A stretch of 29,012 bases of DNA from Bacteroidales bacterium UBA2030 (GCA_002332755.1 DDBO01000219.1:1-29012), one strand, 5' to 3'; counted from the stretch's first letter, positions 1-8,175 are shown. Notes: generated by a model not told the origin, from the letters alone. Program-made: numbers and translations.

Positions 1-741
1 CCTAAAAATTCTGATGATGCGCGCGAGGGGCAAATGGTAACCCTCAAATGGGCCCTGGCCAATTCGGTCAATTACATTTCGGCCTTTCTGATGAAACGCT
101 ACAGCCCTCAGGCCGTTATTACCATTGCCCGCAAAATGGGTATTACCTCCGATATCCCCGCAGTACCTTCCATTTGCCTGGGTACCCCCGAAATATCACT
201 TTATGAAATGACTGGAGCCTTCAATACATTTGCTAACCGAGGGGTGTGGGTTGAGCCTATCCTGATTACACGTATTGAAGATAAAAACGGCAATCTGCTC
301 GAAGCGTTTGTCCCGCGGCGTCAGGAGGCCATTAGCGAAGAAACCGCCTATCTGATGACCGAATTATTGAAAGGCGTGGTACAGAGCGGGACAGGCGTAC
401 GTTTAAGATATAAATACGGTTTCGACAATCCCATTGCAGGTAAAACCGGAACTACCCAGAATCAAAGCGACGGATGGTTTATTGGCATCACTCCTCAGCT
501 CACCACAGGTGTATGGGTTGGCGGAGAGTTAAGAAGCATACGATTTCGATCTATCACCCTGGGGCAGGGAGCCAGCATGGCCCTACCCATCTGGGCTTAT
601 TTCATGCAAAAAGTTTATGCCGACCCCACCCTGGGAATCCGCAAAGACGACTTCCCACGGCCTGCAGCACCCCTCAGAGTTGATCTTAACTGCACTGGTC
701 AGGATGATGAGACGGAACAGTATATAGAGGAAGAATTTTAA
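1..741 (+). CDS. Penicillin-binding protein 1A, C-terminal part (5' end outside window)
   Basis: The reading frame is open from base 1, so this is the 3' part of a longer gene; the ATG at 34 is internal. Class A PBPs are bifunctional peptidoglycan glycosyltransferase/transpeptidases anchored in the inner membrane. What remains is the end of the transpeptidase domain. The SxN motif is visible as SVN in ALANSVNYIS (about residues 20-29 of the visible part) and the KTG motif as AGKTGTTQN. The SxxK nucleophile motif and the glycosyltransferase domain must lie upstream. The tail after the transpeptidase is short and acidic (DDETEQYIEEEF). The gene runs towards the Lrp-type regulator, with 19 bp between the stops. 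Family assignment is firm; mrcA versus another class A paralogue cannot be decided from this fragment. Confidence 0.9.
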   Translation, partial: PKNSDDAREGQMVTLKWALANSVNYISAFLMKRYSPQAVITIARKMGITSDIPAVPSICLGTPEISLYEMTGAFNTFANRGVWVEPILITRIEDKNGNLLEAFVPRRQEAISEETAYLMTELLKGVVQSGTGVRLRYKYGFDNPIAGKTGTTQNQSDGWFIGITPQLTTGVWVGGELRSIRFRSITLGQGASMALPIWAYFMQKVYADPTLGIRKDDFPRPAAPLRVDLNCTGQDDETEQYIEEEF

Positions 742-760
742 GAATATTGACCCGCAGCAA

Positions 761-1228
761 CTAAACGGCGATGGGCCTAATAAAGCCTTCCTCGAGTGAA
801 ATAAAGGTCTCGGTAAAAACTATTTCGGGGATGGACTGAATTTTCTCAACGATAATTTGTTTAAGGTGCTCATTGTTGCGAGCATAAATTTTTGCCAACA
901 GCGAATATTTTCCGGTAATATGATGACATTCAACAATTTCCGGAATTTGCATCACTTTTTCAAATACTTCCTGGTGAGTCCTGGTGGTAGTAAGGTTGAT
1001 TTGAATACCGATAAAAGCACAGGTAAGATATCCTAAGGCACTGGGCGAAATACGCAGAGTTGACCCTTCAATGATGCCCGCCTGCTCCATTTTTTGTATC
1101 CGCTGATGAATAGCAGCACCACTTACCCCGCATTCACGGGCAATTTCGAGGTATGGTGTACGGGCATTCTTCAAAAGTATTTTTAAGATTTTTTTGTCCA
1201 AACTATCAATCCGAAATTCCGCAACCAT
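761..1228 (-). CDS. Lrp/AsnC family transcriptional regulator
   Basis: The 155-residue protein has the usual length and two-domain plan of Lrp/AsnC regulators. An N-terminal AsnC-type winged helix-turn-helix (about residues 5-65, LDKKILKILLKNARTPYLEI followed by the recognition helix around VSGAAIHQRIQKM) precedes a RAM ligand-binding/oligomerisation domain (about 70-150, including VECHHITGKYSLLAKI). Such proteins bind amino acids and act as dimers to octamers on DNA. It is divergent from the Cys/Met PLP enzyme across 145 bp, so control of that gene and autoregulation are the natural inference. The effector cannot be read from sequence. The ATG at 1228 is used. Confidence 0.9.
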   Translation of the reverse strand: MVAEFRIDSLDKKILKILLKNARTPYLEIARECGVSGAAIHQRIQKMEQAGIIEGSTLRISPSALGYLTCAFIGIQINLTTTRTHQEVFEKVMQIPEIVECHHITGKYSLLAKIYARNNEHLKQIIVEKIQSIPEIVFTETFISLEEGFIRPIAV

Positions 1229-1255
1229 AATTCACATTATTTTTTAATAGATTTA

Positions 1256-1263
1256 CAAAAATA
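1256..1263 (-). promoter_or_regulatory. Candidate -7 element for the Lrp-type gene
   Basis: On the minus strand this reads TATTTTTG, a match to the Bacteroidota -7 consensus TAnnTTTG, 27 bp ahead of the ATG at 1228. No TTG is seen 19 bp upstream, and the region is very AT-rich, so a chance match is possible. Confidence 0.35.
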
Positions 1264-1338
1264 ATGCATTTTTGCTTACATTTTTTAAAAATTTTGTTAA
1301 AATAACTTCTAATTTACTGAATTTATCCACTATTAGGA

Positions 1339-1346
1339 TACTTTTG
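1339..1346 (+). promoter_or_regulatory. Candidate -7 element for the PLP enzyme gene
   Basis: TACTTTTG matches TAnnTTTG and ends 27 bp before the ATG at 1374. No clear -33 TTG lies at the expected distance, which would fit a promoter that needs an activator such as the divergent Lrp-type protein, though that is inference. Confidence 0.45.
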
Positions 1347-1373
1347 TGAAGTTTATTTTTAAAAGAAGTTACA

Positions 1374-2573
1374 ATGAAACACGATCCGGCAAAAAAAATT
1401 TTTGATCTGCTGCAATTTGGGGAATTTGGTGATGTAAACCCCTCCATTACCGACTCGGCCACGTATACTTTTATGCAAGCCAAAACCATGACGGAAACTT
1501 TTGAAGGAACGGCAGAAGGGTGTTTTTTGTATTCGCGACACTGGAATCCCAGCAATAAATATCTGGCTGAGGCCTTAGCTGCCATGGAAGCAACCGAATC
1601 GTGCTGGGTAACCGCCAGTGGCATGGCAGCCATCACAACAACGATTTTACAGCTTTGCAAGACAGGCGACCACATTGTATCAAGCATGACTACCTATGGA
1701 GGAACATTTGCTTTCCTGAAAAATTACCTCCCCAAGTTTAATATCGAGGTTAGTTTTGTGGATATAACAGATTTGGATGCTGTTGAGAAAGCCCTCCGAC
1801 CCAACACCCGACTTATTTACACAGAGACCATGACCAATCCTTTGCTACAAATAAGCGATATTCCTGCCCTGTCAGAGATCGCCCACAAAGCGGGTATCCC
1901 TTTGGTTGTGGATAATACCTTCACCCCTATGATAGTCACTCCTGCCCTGCTCGGCGCCGACATTGTGGTTTACAGTCTGACTAAATTTATCAACGGAAAA
2001 AATGATTGCGTTGCCGGAGCCATCTGCGCCACAGCCGATTTTATCAATGCTCTTGCCAATGTTAACGACGGAACAGCCATGCTCCTGGGCCCCACCCTCG
2101 ATCCTCTGCGCTCCAGTAGCATTCTGAAAAATCTGCATACCCTGCATATCCGAATGCAAAAACATAGCCAGAATGCAGCCTACCTTGCCAGTAAATTCAA
2201 AGAAACAGGCATCCGCACCATTTATCCTGGATTTGAAGATGACAAAGGACACGCTGTTTTAAAAAAGATGCTGAACCCTGATTTTGGATTCGGTGGAATG
2301 ATAGCCATCGATCTAATAACCAGCGATAAAGCTGCAGAGTTTATGGAAAAAATGGAAATGGCAGGGGTGGGTTATCTGGCTGTTAGTCTGGGTTATTTTA
2401 AAACCCTTTTCAGCAACAGCGGCAAAAGCACTTCGAGTGAGGTACCCATTGAATTTCAGAAAAAAATGGGACTTTCTGAGGGTTTGGTCCGCTTCTCCGT
2501 CGGACTCGATCACAACATAGAAGATACCTGGCAACGTATCGAAAATTGCTTAAGAGATTGCCAGCTCATTTAA
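1374..2573 (+). CDS. Cys/Met metabolism PLP-dependent enzyme (trans-sulfuration family; methionine gamma-lyase-like)
   Basis: This 399-residue protein belongs to the fold-type I PLP family that contains cystathionine gamma-synthase, cystathionine gamma/beta-lyase, methionine gamma-lyase and O-acetylhomoserine sulfhydrylase. Visible motifs are YSRHWNPS (53-60, phosphate-binding region), ASGMAAI (81-87), TTYGGTF (106-112, stacking Tyr), VVDNTF (178-183, Asp contacting the pyridine N) and SLTKFINGKND (201-211) with Lys204 as the probable Schiff-base lysine. Two departures are visible: the usual GH after the lysine motif is GK, and the Cys typical of methionine gamma-lyases after the stacking Tyr is Gly. 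Hence I do not commit to one reaction. The divergent Lrp-type gene suggests amino-acid-responsive control. A strong terminator follows. Confidence 0.85.
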   Translation: MKHDPAKKIFDLLQFGEFGDVNPSITDSATYTFMQAKTMTETFEGTAEGCFLYSRHWNPSNKYLAEALAAMEATESCWVTASGMAAITTTILQLCKTGDHIVSSMTTYGGTFAFLKNYLPKFNIEVSFVDITDLDAVEKALRPNTRLIYTETMTNPLLQISDIPALSEIAHKAGIPLVVDNTFTPMIVTPALLGADIVVYSLTKFINGKNDCVAGAICATADFINALANVNDGTAMLLGPTLDPLRSSSILKNLHTLHIRMQKHSQNAAYLASKFKETGIRTIYPGFEDDKGHAVLKKMLNPDFGFGGMIAIDLITSDKAAEFMEKMEMAGVGYLAVSLGYFKTLFSNSGKSTSSEVPIEFQKKMGLSEGLVRFSVGLDHNIEDTWQRIENCLRDCQLI

Positions 2574-2603
2574 TCAGATATTGGCTATTAAAGCCACTAC
2601 TTT

Positions 2604-2650
2604 AAAACTGTTGAGGATTTTCGAACAAAACCTCAACAGTTTTGTTTTTT
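2604..2650 (+). terminator. Rho-independent terminator after the PLP enzyme gene
   Basis: A perfect 13-bp stem (2604-2616, AAAACTGTTGAGG, with 2631-2643) encloses a 14-base loop and is followed by G and six Ts (2645-2650). It lies between the PLP enzyme and the peroxiredoxin, so the two genes are probably separate units. It also argues against any peroxiredoxin start upstream of 2672. Confidence 0.85.
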
Positions 2651-2671
2651 CACAAACCTAATTGTAATACT

Positions 2672-3118
2672 ATGCTTAAAATAGGAGACAAAGCCCCTGC
2701 CTTTACCGGCAAAGACCAGGATGGCAATCTAATCTCACTTGATCAATTCAAAGGGAAAAAAGTGGTTTTGTATTTCTACCCAAAAGCCAACACTCCTGGT
2801 TGCACCGCTGAAGCTTGTAATCTAAACGACAACCTGGAACGCTTTCAGGCCCTCGGTTATCAGATTATTGGCGTTAGCGCCGACACCGTTAAAGCCCAGA
2901 AGAATTTTTCCGAAAAATATCAACTAAAGTTTCCATTGATTGCCGATACCAACAAAGAAATCATCAAGGCTTATGGAGCCTGGGGGAAAAAATCGATGTA
3001 TGGGAAGGAATATGAAGGAATTATGCGTTACACCTTTTTAATTGATGAAAATCAAATCATAAGAGAGGTAATTACCAAAGTGGATACCAAAAACCACACA
3101 GCCCAAATCCTTAAATAA
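2672..3118 (+). CDS. bcp: Thioredoxin-dependent thiol peroxidase, BCP-type peroxiredoxin
   Basis: The 148-residue protein is a complete peroxiredoxin of the BCP/PrxQ type, which reduces hydrogen peroxide and organic hydroperoxides in the cytoplasm with electrons from thioredoxin. The signature NTPGCTAEAC is present, with peroxidatic Cys44 and resolving Cys49 four residues apart, as in atypical 2-Cys members. YFYPKANTPG, GVSADTVKAQKNF and the C-terminal MRYTFLIDE are further family blocks. I start at the ATG at 2672 (MLKIGDKAP). A longer frame from a TTG at 2642 would begin inside the upstream terminator stem and adds residues absent from the family. No TAnnTTTG element is obvious in the short leader. 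Confidence 0.93.
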   Translation: MLKIGDKAPAFTGKDQDGNLISLDQFKGKKVVLYFYPKANTPGCTAEACNLNDNLERFQALGYQIIGVSADTVKAQKNFSEKYQLKFPLIADTNKEIIKAYGAWGKKSMYGKEYEGIMRYTFLIDENQIIREVITKVDTKNHTAQILK

Positions 3119-3346
3119 GTACGAAACGCTAAGGGTCTATTCCTATCCGCCCGAAGATTCTTCATCCTGAAGCTTCATCGAGCGGTTTTCATTTTGAAAT
3201 TCAATAAAGAATTCAATCAAGAAAATATTTAGAAATTAAAATTTAAACACAATCACAAAATACTCATTTTCATTGTTTTGCAAACAAGAAGAGCACTATG
3301 GCATAGTAGTTGTCCTGCAAAATCAAACCTTAAAAATCATTAAGCT

Positions 3347-5314
3347 ATGAAAGCCTACAAATTATTAACTCTTATCGTTCTGGGCATAGGGCTAGGTCTC
3401 ACCAGTTGCCAGAAAGACAAGGACACCCAGCCAGTGCCAAACAGCGATGAAAATCAGCTGGTACTGAATGTAAATTCTAACAGTAAACAGCTGACAGCCG
3501 AACGGATGAGTTATTTGTTCATTCCCGTTTTTGACACCACATATCAGGGTTTCTTTAACAATAGTAAGTACCTGAAAAGTAGCCATACGATTATTCCTAA
3601 CCCTTCGCATCAGTTCATTCTGATAGCTGAAATGTCATCGCCCGTAAGGAGCAACAACCGTGTAATGAGTGCTACTCATGTTGAATTACTTGGCAATAAA
3701 GCATATGTGACCTATCATTTCAACGAGCAATCAAACAGCGGCTTCACCGGTGCAGATCTCTATGAAGGACAGATGGATGTACTCGACGTGACGGATCCCT
3801 ACAATCCTGTTTTACTTCAGTCGGCCACAACCGATCAGGCTGATTTCAATACCCTGGCTCTCGACCTGAATGAAAATGCAGGCCAACGCAAAGTATGGAT
3901 GGGTGCTACTGATTTTAAGTCGGGAGGAGCCATTTTTCAATTAAACCTTGTCAATGGAGAAATTCCGACCAATGCCGTTTTATCAAAGACTAAGACCCCT
4001 CCGGGAAAATCGGTCAACAGTGTTGTAAGGGCTGGTGATTGGCTGTATGCTACAGCCGGACGAACTGCAGGCGGTGTTTTTGCATTGAATGCCTCAACCA
4101 TGGCAATGGATAACAAAATAGAATTTACCAATGCCAAATACAATGCGGTTTCGGGTACAGCTCCCGGTAGCAAGCATGTGGTTTTGAAAAGCGGAACAAA
4201 TGCAGAACTTCAGATATATGAAGTAAGTACGGCCCACACACTCCTCAATACTATTCCCTTGGGCAACATACAACCTGAAGATGGTAAAAGTGTTGTGTGG
4301 GTAAAAGATAACATTGCGTGGGTAGCAATGGGTTATGCAGGTCTGAAGGGTTTCGACATCAACACGGGGGCCCTTGTTCACACCCTTTCACCTTCCAACA
4401 TGTCGCCCGAATCAGTAACCAATGGTGTTTCTGTTGACGACGATTATGTATATGTAGCCAATGGTTCGGGAGGTCTTTACCTTTGCACTATAACCCCGGG
4501 ACAGCAGGAGCTCAATGTGGTAGGCGTTTACCAGTACGGAGCATCAGCAAACTATGTAATGGCCAGAAACAACTATATTTTCATTGCCAACGGCCGCGAA
4601 GGAGTTAAAATTCTGCACAAGATATTTCCCGGTGATTACAAAATCATCTGCGATTACGATCACAACGGGGTGCCTCAGTGTTTAGAGCCCAATCTTGATC
4701 CTTTATGCCCCACTTTACTGCCGACGCTATCGCTGGCTCTTCCTGAGGCTCAAAATGCCATAACCAATCATCCGGAATATTTTGCCAACCCCAATACCGA
4801 AATAAAACTCATAGCCCCTGCTACAATTTATGTAACCTTTATTGATGAAGGAGCAGGCTGGAAAAATTCCCTGGGGCTGTATCATTACCCGACCGCCAAT
4901 CCACCGGCAACTGCCAACGATATTAAATCCACAAAAACTTTGGTTTATCCCAATGCCTCGAAAGTAGGCGGAGGTGGAGCCCTATTACCTGGAAATTACA
5001 TTCACTTTGTGGGCACATTCCCTGCAGGAACTACCATCGGAGCCTTCCTGGTAGCCAATGCATGGCAAGGTGTTTCACCCGCTTATCCCACAGGACTGTC
5101 GGAGGGATACTACACCCATTACACCCGCAAACAACTTAATCCGGAAAACAAACAACAAAGTCTTCTCTTCTACGATGCCAGCTGCGATGCCATTGTTCTC
5201 ACTTTCGAAGATATAAGAATTCCGGGTGGAGATCGGGATTACAACGACTGCATTTTCAAAATCATTGTTGATCCTCCAACAGCGATTGACGTTTCTCAAC
5301 TCAACCAGCTCTAA
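3347..5314 (+). CDS. Lipoprotein with LVIVD-like beta-propeller and C-terminal DUF4114-like domain
   Basis: The 655-residue protein begins with a lipoprotein signal peptide; the lipobox is LTSC with Cys21 as the lipidated residue. The next residues, QKDKD, resemble the Q-K-acidic-acidic surface-export signal described for Bacteroidota lipoproteins, so it may be surface exposed. Residues about 95-425 hold repeated blade-like segments (MDVLDVTDPYNPVLLQS, VSVDDDYVYVANGSGGLYLC, NYVMARNNYIFIANGREGVK) of the LVIVD propeller type. A short Cys-containing linker (about 436-455, DYDHNGVPQC) leads to a DUF4114-like domain at about 488-643, ending DYNDCIFKIIVDP. DUF4114 domains are common in large adhesin-like proteins. 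Function is unknown; a role in surface binding is inference. The 228 bp upstream contain no clear promoter, and a terminator follows. Confidence 0.8.
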   Translation: MKAYKLLTLIVLGIGLGLTSCQKDKDTQPVPNSDENQLVLNVNSNSKQLTAERMSYLFIPVFDTTYQGFFNNSKYLKSSHTIIPNPSHQFILIAEMSSPVRSNNRVMSATHVELLGNKAYVTYHFNEQSNSGFTGADLYEGQMDVLDVTDPYNPVLLQSATTDQADFNTLALDLNENAGQRKVWMGATDFKSGGAIFQLNLVNGEIPTNAVLSKTKTPPGKSVNSVVRAGDWLYATAGRTAGGVFALNASTMAMDNKIEFTNAKYNAVSGTAPGSKHVVLKSGTNAELQIYEVSTAHTLLNTIPLGNIQPEDGKSVVWVKDNIAWVAMGYAGLKGFDINTGALVHTLSPSNMSPESVTNGVSVDDDYVYVANGSGGLYLCTITPGQQELNVVGVYQYGASANYVMARNNYIFIANGREGVKILHKIFPGDYKIICDYDHNGVPQCLEPNLDPLCPTLLPTLSLALPEAQNAITNHPEYFANPNTEIKLIAPATIYVTFIDEGAGWKNSLGLYHYPTANPPATANDIKSTKTLVYPNASKVGGGGALLPGNYIHFVGTFPAGTTIGAFLVANAWQGVSPAYPTGLSEGYYTHYTRKQLNPENKQQSLLFYDASCDAIVLTFEDIRIPGGDRDYNDCIFKIIVDPPTAIDVSQLNQL

Positions 5315-5359
5315 TCAAATCGGTAAACTCAATGTAGGTTTTCATAATGGTGTTAGCAA

Positions 5360-5392
5360 GCTGCCCTGGGTGTCTGGGGCAGCATTTTTTTT
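5360..5392 (+). terminator. Rho-independent terminator after the propeller lipoprotein
   Basis: Stem GCTGCCC (5360-5366) pairs with GGGCAGC (5377-5383), followed by A and eight Ts (5385-5392). It lies 46 bp after the stop and upstream of recA. Confidence 0.85.
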
Positions 5393-5542
5393 ACACTTTA
5401 ATAATAGGGCATACTAAGAAAAAAGGGATTTAAGCTATTCGTTCTGATAAGTTTTAATGGCCTCCGTCAAATTAAAGTGTATCAAAAGAAAATAGACTGC
5501 AAGAAATAGTGAGCGGGGAATTTTTGTGTAATTTTAGGGTGA

Positions 5543-5550
5543 TAATTTTG
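5543..5550 (+). promoter_or_regulatory. Candidate recA promoter, -7 element
   Basis: TAATTTTG matches TAnnTTTG and ends 36 bp before the recA ATG. A TTTG at 5523-5526 could serve as -33 element, but the spacing of 16 bp is shorter than the usual 19. No obvious LexA-type palindrome was recognised near it. Confidence 0.45.
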
Positions 5551-5586
5551 ATTAAAAACGCATCTAAAATTTAAAATTTGAAATAA

Positions 5587-6594
5587 ATGGAAAACAACGA
5601 CAAACTGGCCAAGCTGAAGGCGTTGGAAGCAACCATTAGCAACATTGAAAAGAATTTTGGCAAAGGTTCAATCATGCGTTTGGGCGATGAGCCCATAGAG
5701 CAGATACCCGTAATTTCTACAGGATCCATCGGGTTAGATGCTGCTTTGGGGGTTGGAGGATTTCCCAAGGGGCGTATCATTGAGATTTATGGTCCTGAGT
5801 CGTCGGGGAAAACCACATTGGCCTTGCATGCCATAGCAGAGGCACAAAAAGCGGGAGGCATTGCCGCCTTTATCGATGCAGAACACGCCTTTGATAGGTT
5901 CTATGCCCAAAAGCTGGGAGTCGATATCTCTAACCTCCTCGTTTCCCAACCCGACTATGGAGAACAGGCCCTCGAAATTGCCGATAATCTTATTCGTAGC
6001 AACGCTATCGACATCATTGTTATTGACTCTGTAGCAGCGCTAACCCCCAAAAGTGAAATTGAAGGGGAAATGGGTGATTCAAAAGTTGGATTACAAGCCC
6101 GACTCATGTCGCAGGCACTGCGTAAACTAACTGCCAATATCAGCCGCACCAAAACCTGCTGCATATTTATCAACCAGCTCAGGGAAAAAATTGGGATCAT
6201 GTTTGGTAACCCAGAAACGACTACCGGTGGGAATGCACTCAAGTTTTATGCTTCAGTCAGACTCGACATTCGCAAGGTAAACCAGATTAAAGACGGAGAA
6301 AACATTACAGGTAACCGCGTGAAAGTTAAAGTAGTGAAAAACAAGGTTGCACCTCCCTTCAAGCAGGTTGAATTCGACATAGTATATGGTGAAGGAGTAA
6401 GCAAGACAGGCGAGATAATCGACTTAGGTGTAGAGCTGGGAATTATAAAGAAAAGTGGTTCATGGTTCAGCTATGGCGACACACGCCTGGGCCAAGGGCG
6501 CGATGCAGTAAAACAATTGCTTATCGACAACCCTGACCTTTCGGAGGAACTGGAAAAGGCCATCAGAGAAAAACTCAAGGAAACCCCAGCGTAA
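5587..6594 (+). CDS. recA: Recombinase A
   Basis: RecA forms ATP-dependent filaments on single-stranded DNA, catalyses strand exchange and stimulates LexA-type autocleavage. The 335-residue protein is complete: Walker A GPESSGKT (69-76), the catalytic-glutamate region DAEH (97-100), Walker B DIIVIDS (142-148), and the L2/DNA-binding block with FGNPETTTGGNALKFY. The N-terminal MAW-like block FGKGSIMRLG is at 24-33. The C-terminus (EKAIREKLKETPA) is shorter and less acidic than in enterobacterial RecA. The gene appears monocistronic: a terminator precedes it, its own promoter candidate is present, and an inverted-repeat element follows. Confidence 0.98.
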   Translation: MENNDKLAKLKALEATISNIEKNFGKGSIMRLGDEPIEQIPVISTGSIGLDAALGVGGFPKGRIIEIYGPESSGKTTLALHAIAEAQKAGGIAAFIDAEHAFDRFYAQKLGVDISNLLVSQPDYGEQALEIADNLIRSNAIDIIVIDSVAALTPKSEIEGEMGDSKVGLQARLMSQALRKLTANISRTKTCCIFINQLREKIGIMFGNPETTTGGNALKFYASVRLDIRKVNQIKDGENITGNRVKVKVVKNKVAPPFKQVEFDIVYGEGVSKTGEIIDLGVELGIIKKSGSWFSYGDTRLGQGRDAVKQLLIDNPDLSEELEKAIREKLKETPA

Positions 6595-6613
6595 AGAATA
6601 CTCCCATTTTTTA

Positions 6614-6742
6614 AAATAGTTGCCCTTACTATAAATCAGGAAATTAAAGCGAAAATAAAATTTGAGCCTGATTGTGGCTTCTTAGAATATTTTGGCAGCC
6701 GCATGAATCAGAGGGATGTAATATAGTTAAGGGCAACTATTT
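6614..6742. repeat. 129-bp element with about 20-bp imperfect terminal inverted repeats (MITE-like or structured RNA)
   Basis: The left end (6614-6633, core AGTTGCCCTTACTATA) is the reverse complement of the right end (6722-6742, core TATAGTTAAGGGCAACT) except for one extra T. Inside lies a second inverted pair, AATCAGG (6634-6640) with CCTGATT (6667-6673). There is no ORF. The flanks are A/T-rich and a target-site duplication is hard to judge. It lies between recA and the TPR lipoprotein. It could be a small non-autonomous transposon, a regulatory hairpin or a small RNA; the sequence alone does not decide. Confidence 0.6.
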
Positions 6743-6787
6743 ATTTTCATCCCATCAGGATATTCAGCTGAAAACAGCGTAAACGCT

Positions 6788-6795
6788 TAATTTTG
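6788..6795 (+). promoter_or_regulatory. Candidate -7 element for the TPR lipoprotein
   Basis: TAATTTTG matches TAnnTTTG, 25 bp before the ATG at 6821. No TTG at the -33 distance. Confidence 0.4.
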
Positions 6796-6820
6796 CTCTC
6801 TCAATTATTAATTTTTCCAG

Positions 6821-7837
6821 ATGCAGGCCCGACAATTTTTTTTATTCTTTGGTGTTTTTCTCCTCTTCATCCATGCATGTAGCCATCAGACAGGCAATAA
6901 GAATAACTCCACGCAGGATACTCTTCCAGGTGCTTTGCGTGAGATCAATCAAAAAATAGCTCAAAATCCGAGTGACCCTGCTTTGTACCTGACCCGGGCA
7001 CAGTGGCTGGTAAAAAATTACAGATACAAAGAAGCGCTAAAGGACATTCGCCTTTGCCTGAACAAAGATTCGCTGAATCCCGCAGCACTTGTAACGCTGG
7101 GGGATGCTTACCTCAATCTTGGGCAGCCTGTATTAGCCGAAAATGCTTATGCCAAAGCTCTTAAGCTTCAACCCACATTCAACGATGCATTGATTGGCAT
7201 GGCCCGTTATTATCTGGTTCTCAAAAATCACGACCAAACGCTTGCTCTTACTGCTAAAGCCATTATCAATCAGCCGTTTAATCCTTCAGCATATTACCTG
7301 GCAGCCTGGAGCTTCATGGAGAAGGGAGATACCCTTAGCGCCCTGAAGAATTACCTTAAGGCTATAGAACAAAAGCCGGATTATTTTGATGCCCACGTTC
7401 AGCTTGGCATTTTGTATGGGAAAAAGCAGCCTCAAATGGCGGAAGCCTTTTTTAAGAATGCTTTGCGACTCAATCCACGTCACATTCATACACGCTATCT
7501 GCTTGGTTTACTGTATGAAGAACAGGGCGAAATCGACAAAGCCATTGCTGCACATCAGGACAACCTGGCCATTAACCCCGATTATATTCCCTCGCTTTTT
7601 GCCATGGGGGTCATTTCTATGGCTGACCAACTTGAGTTTAAAGAAGCAATTACATGGTACGATAAGGTTCTGACCTTAGATAAAAAATATGCCCCCGCAT
7701 ACCTTAACCGGGGGTATTGCAAAGAGCAAATCGGAAATCTTTCAGAAGCTGCAGCTGATTACCGTCAAGCCTTGACGCTAGACCCTACTCTCGAAAAGGC
7801 AGCTCAAGGCCTTAATAGAATTGCTACCCATCATTAA
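6821..7837 (+). CDS. TPR-repeat lipoprotein
   Basis: The 338-residue protein starts with a lipoprotein signal peptide ending in the lipobox FIHAC (Cys20). The rest, from about residue 40 to the end, is a run of roughly eight tetratricopeptide repeats with typical spacing and motifs such as YKEALKDIRLCLNKDS, NPAALVTLGDAYLNLGQP, YKAL-like helices and LNRGYCKEQIGNLSEAAADY. TPR solenoids are protein-protein interaction scaffolds; in an envelope lipoprotein this suggests a periplasmic adaptor, as for NlpI-like proteins, but the partner is unknown. No sorting signal for the cell surface is evident after the Cys. The stop codon overlaps that of the convergent Hpt gene by three bases. Confidence 0.88.
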   Translation: MQARQFFLFFGVFLLFIHACSHQTGNKNNSTQDTLPGALREINQKIAQNPSDPALYLTRAQWLVKNYRYKEALKDIRLCLNKDSLNPAALVTLGDAYLNLGQPVLAENAYAKALKLQPTFNDALIGMARYYLVLKNHDQTLALTAKAIINQPFNPSAYYLAAWSFMEKGDTLSALKNYLKAIEQKPDYFDAHVQLGILYGKKQPQMAEAFFKNALRLNPRHIHTRYLLGLLYEEQGEIDKAIAAHQDNLAINPDYIPSLFAMGVISMADQLEFKEAITWYDKVLTLDKKYAPAYLNRGYCKEQIGNLSEAAADYRQALTLDPTLEKAAQGLNRIATHH

Positions 7838-8175
7838 ACATATGCATTTCTGAGCATACTTAACTCAGCCAGCAGCGACTCACAAGAAATTTTTAGTTGT
7901 TCAAGGAGATCGGATAATCCCGTACCATCCTTCGTTTTACCCTTTGTCTCAAGTGCAAGAGCTAACTGACGAGCATCTTCGTCATAAAAATTAGCTATCA
8001 CACCTTTCAAACTGTGGGCATGTTTATATAAACTCTCTAAATCTCCGTTGTGAATATCCTGCTCAAGCTGGGCTATACGATCAGGGTACTCTTTAATAAA
8101 AATATCGATAATTTCAACGACAACTTCCTTATCGAAGTTCTCATACATGGCGCTGAATGTCCCTTTATCTATCAT
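7834..8175 (-). CDS. Histidine phosphotransfer (Hpt) domain protein
   Basis: The 113-residue protein is essentially one Hpt domain, a four-helix bundle that relays phosphate between receiver domains in multistep phosphorelays. The phosphoacceptor motif is HAHSLKG, with His54 in the HSLKG core. It is preceded by the acidic helix DIFIKEYPDRIAQLEQDIHNGD and followed by the helix ARQLALALETKGKTKDG. No kinase or receiver domain is fused. A histidine-kinase-like gene lies about 1 kb upstream on the same strand but appears degenerate, so the partner is probably elsewhere. The minus-strand leader contains TACTTTTTG (around 8225-8235), one base longer than the promoter consensus. Confidence 0.88.
   Translation of the reverse strand: MIDKGTFSAMYENFDKEVVVEIIDIFIKEYPDRIAQLEQDIHNGDLESLYKHAHSLKGVIANFYDEDARQLALALETKGKTKDGTGLSDLLEQLKISCESLLAELSMLRNAYV

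Noticed and set aside
2642..2671. N-terminal extension of the peroxiredoxin from a TTG codon
   Set aside because: It starts inside the terminator stem and T run, and the family begins at the MLKIGDKAP position.
3160..3172. Hairpin CTTCA-TCC-TGAAG after the peroxiredoxin gene as a terminator
   Set aside because: The stem is only five base pairs and no T run follows.
7831..7840. Overlapping convergent stop codons (also at 14276-14279) as a special signal
   Set aside because: Stop codons sharing TTAA on opposite strands arise readily where genes converge tightly; nothing else supports a signal.
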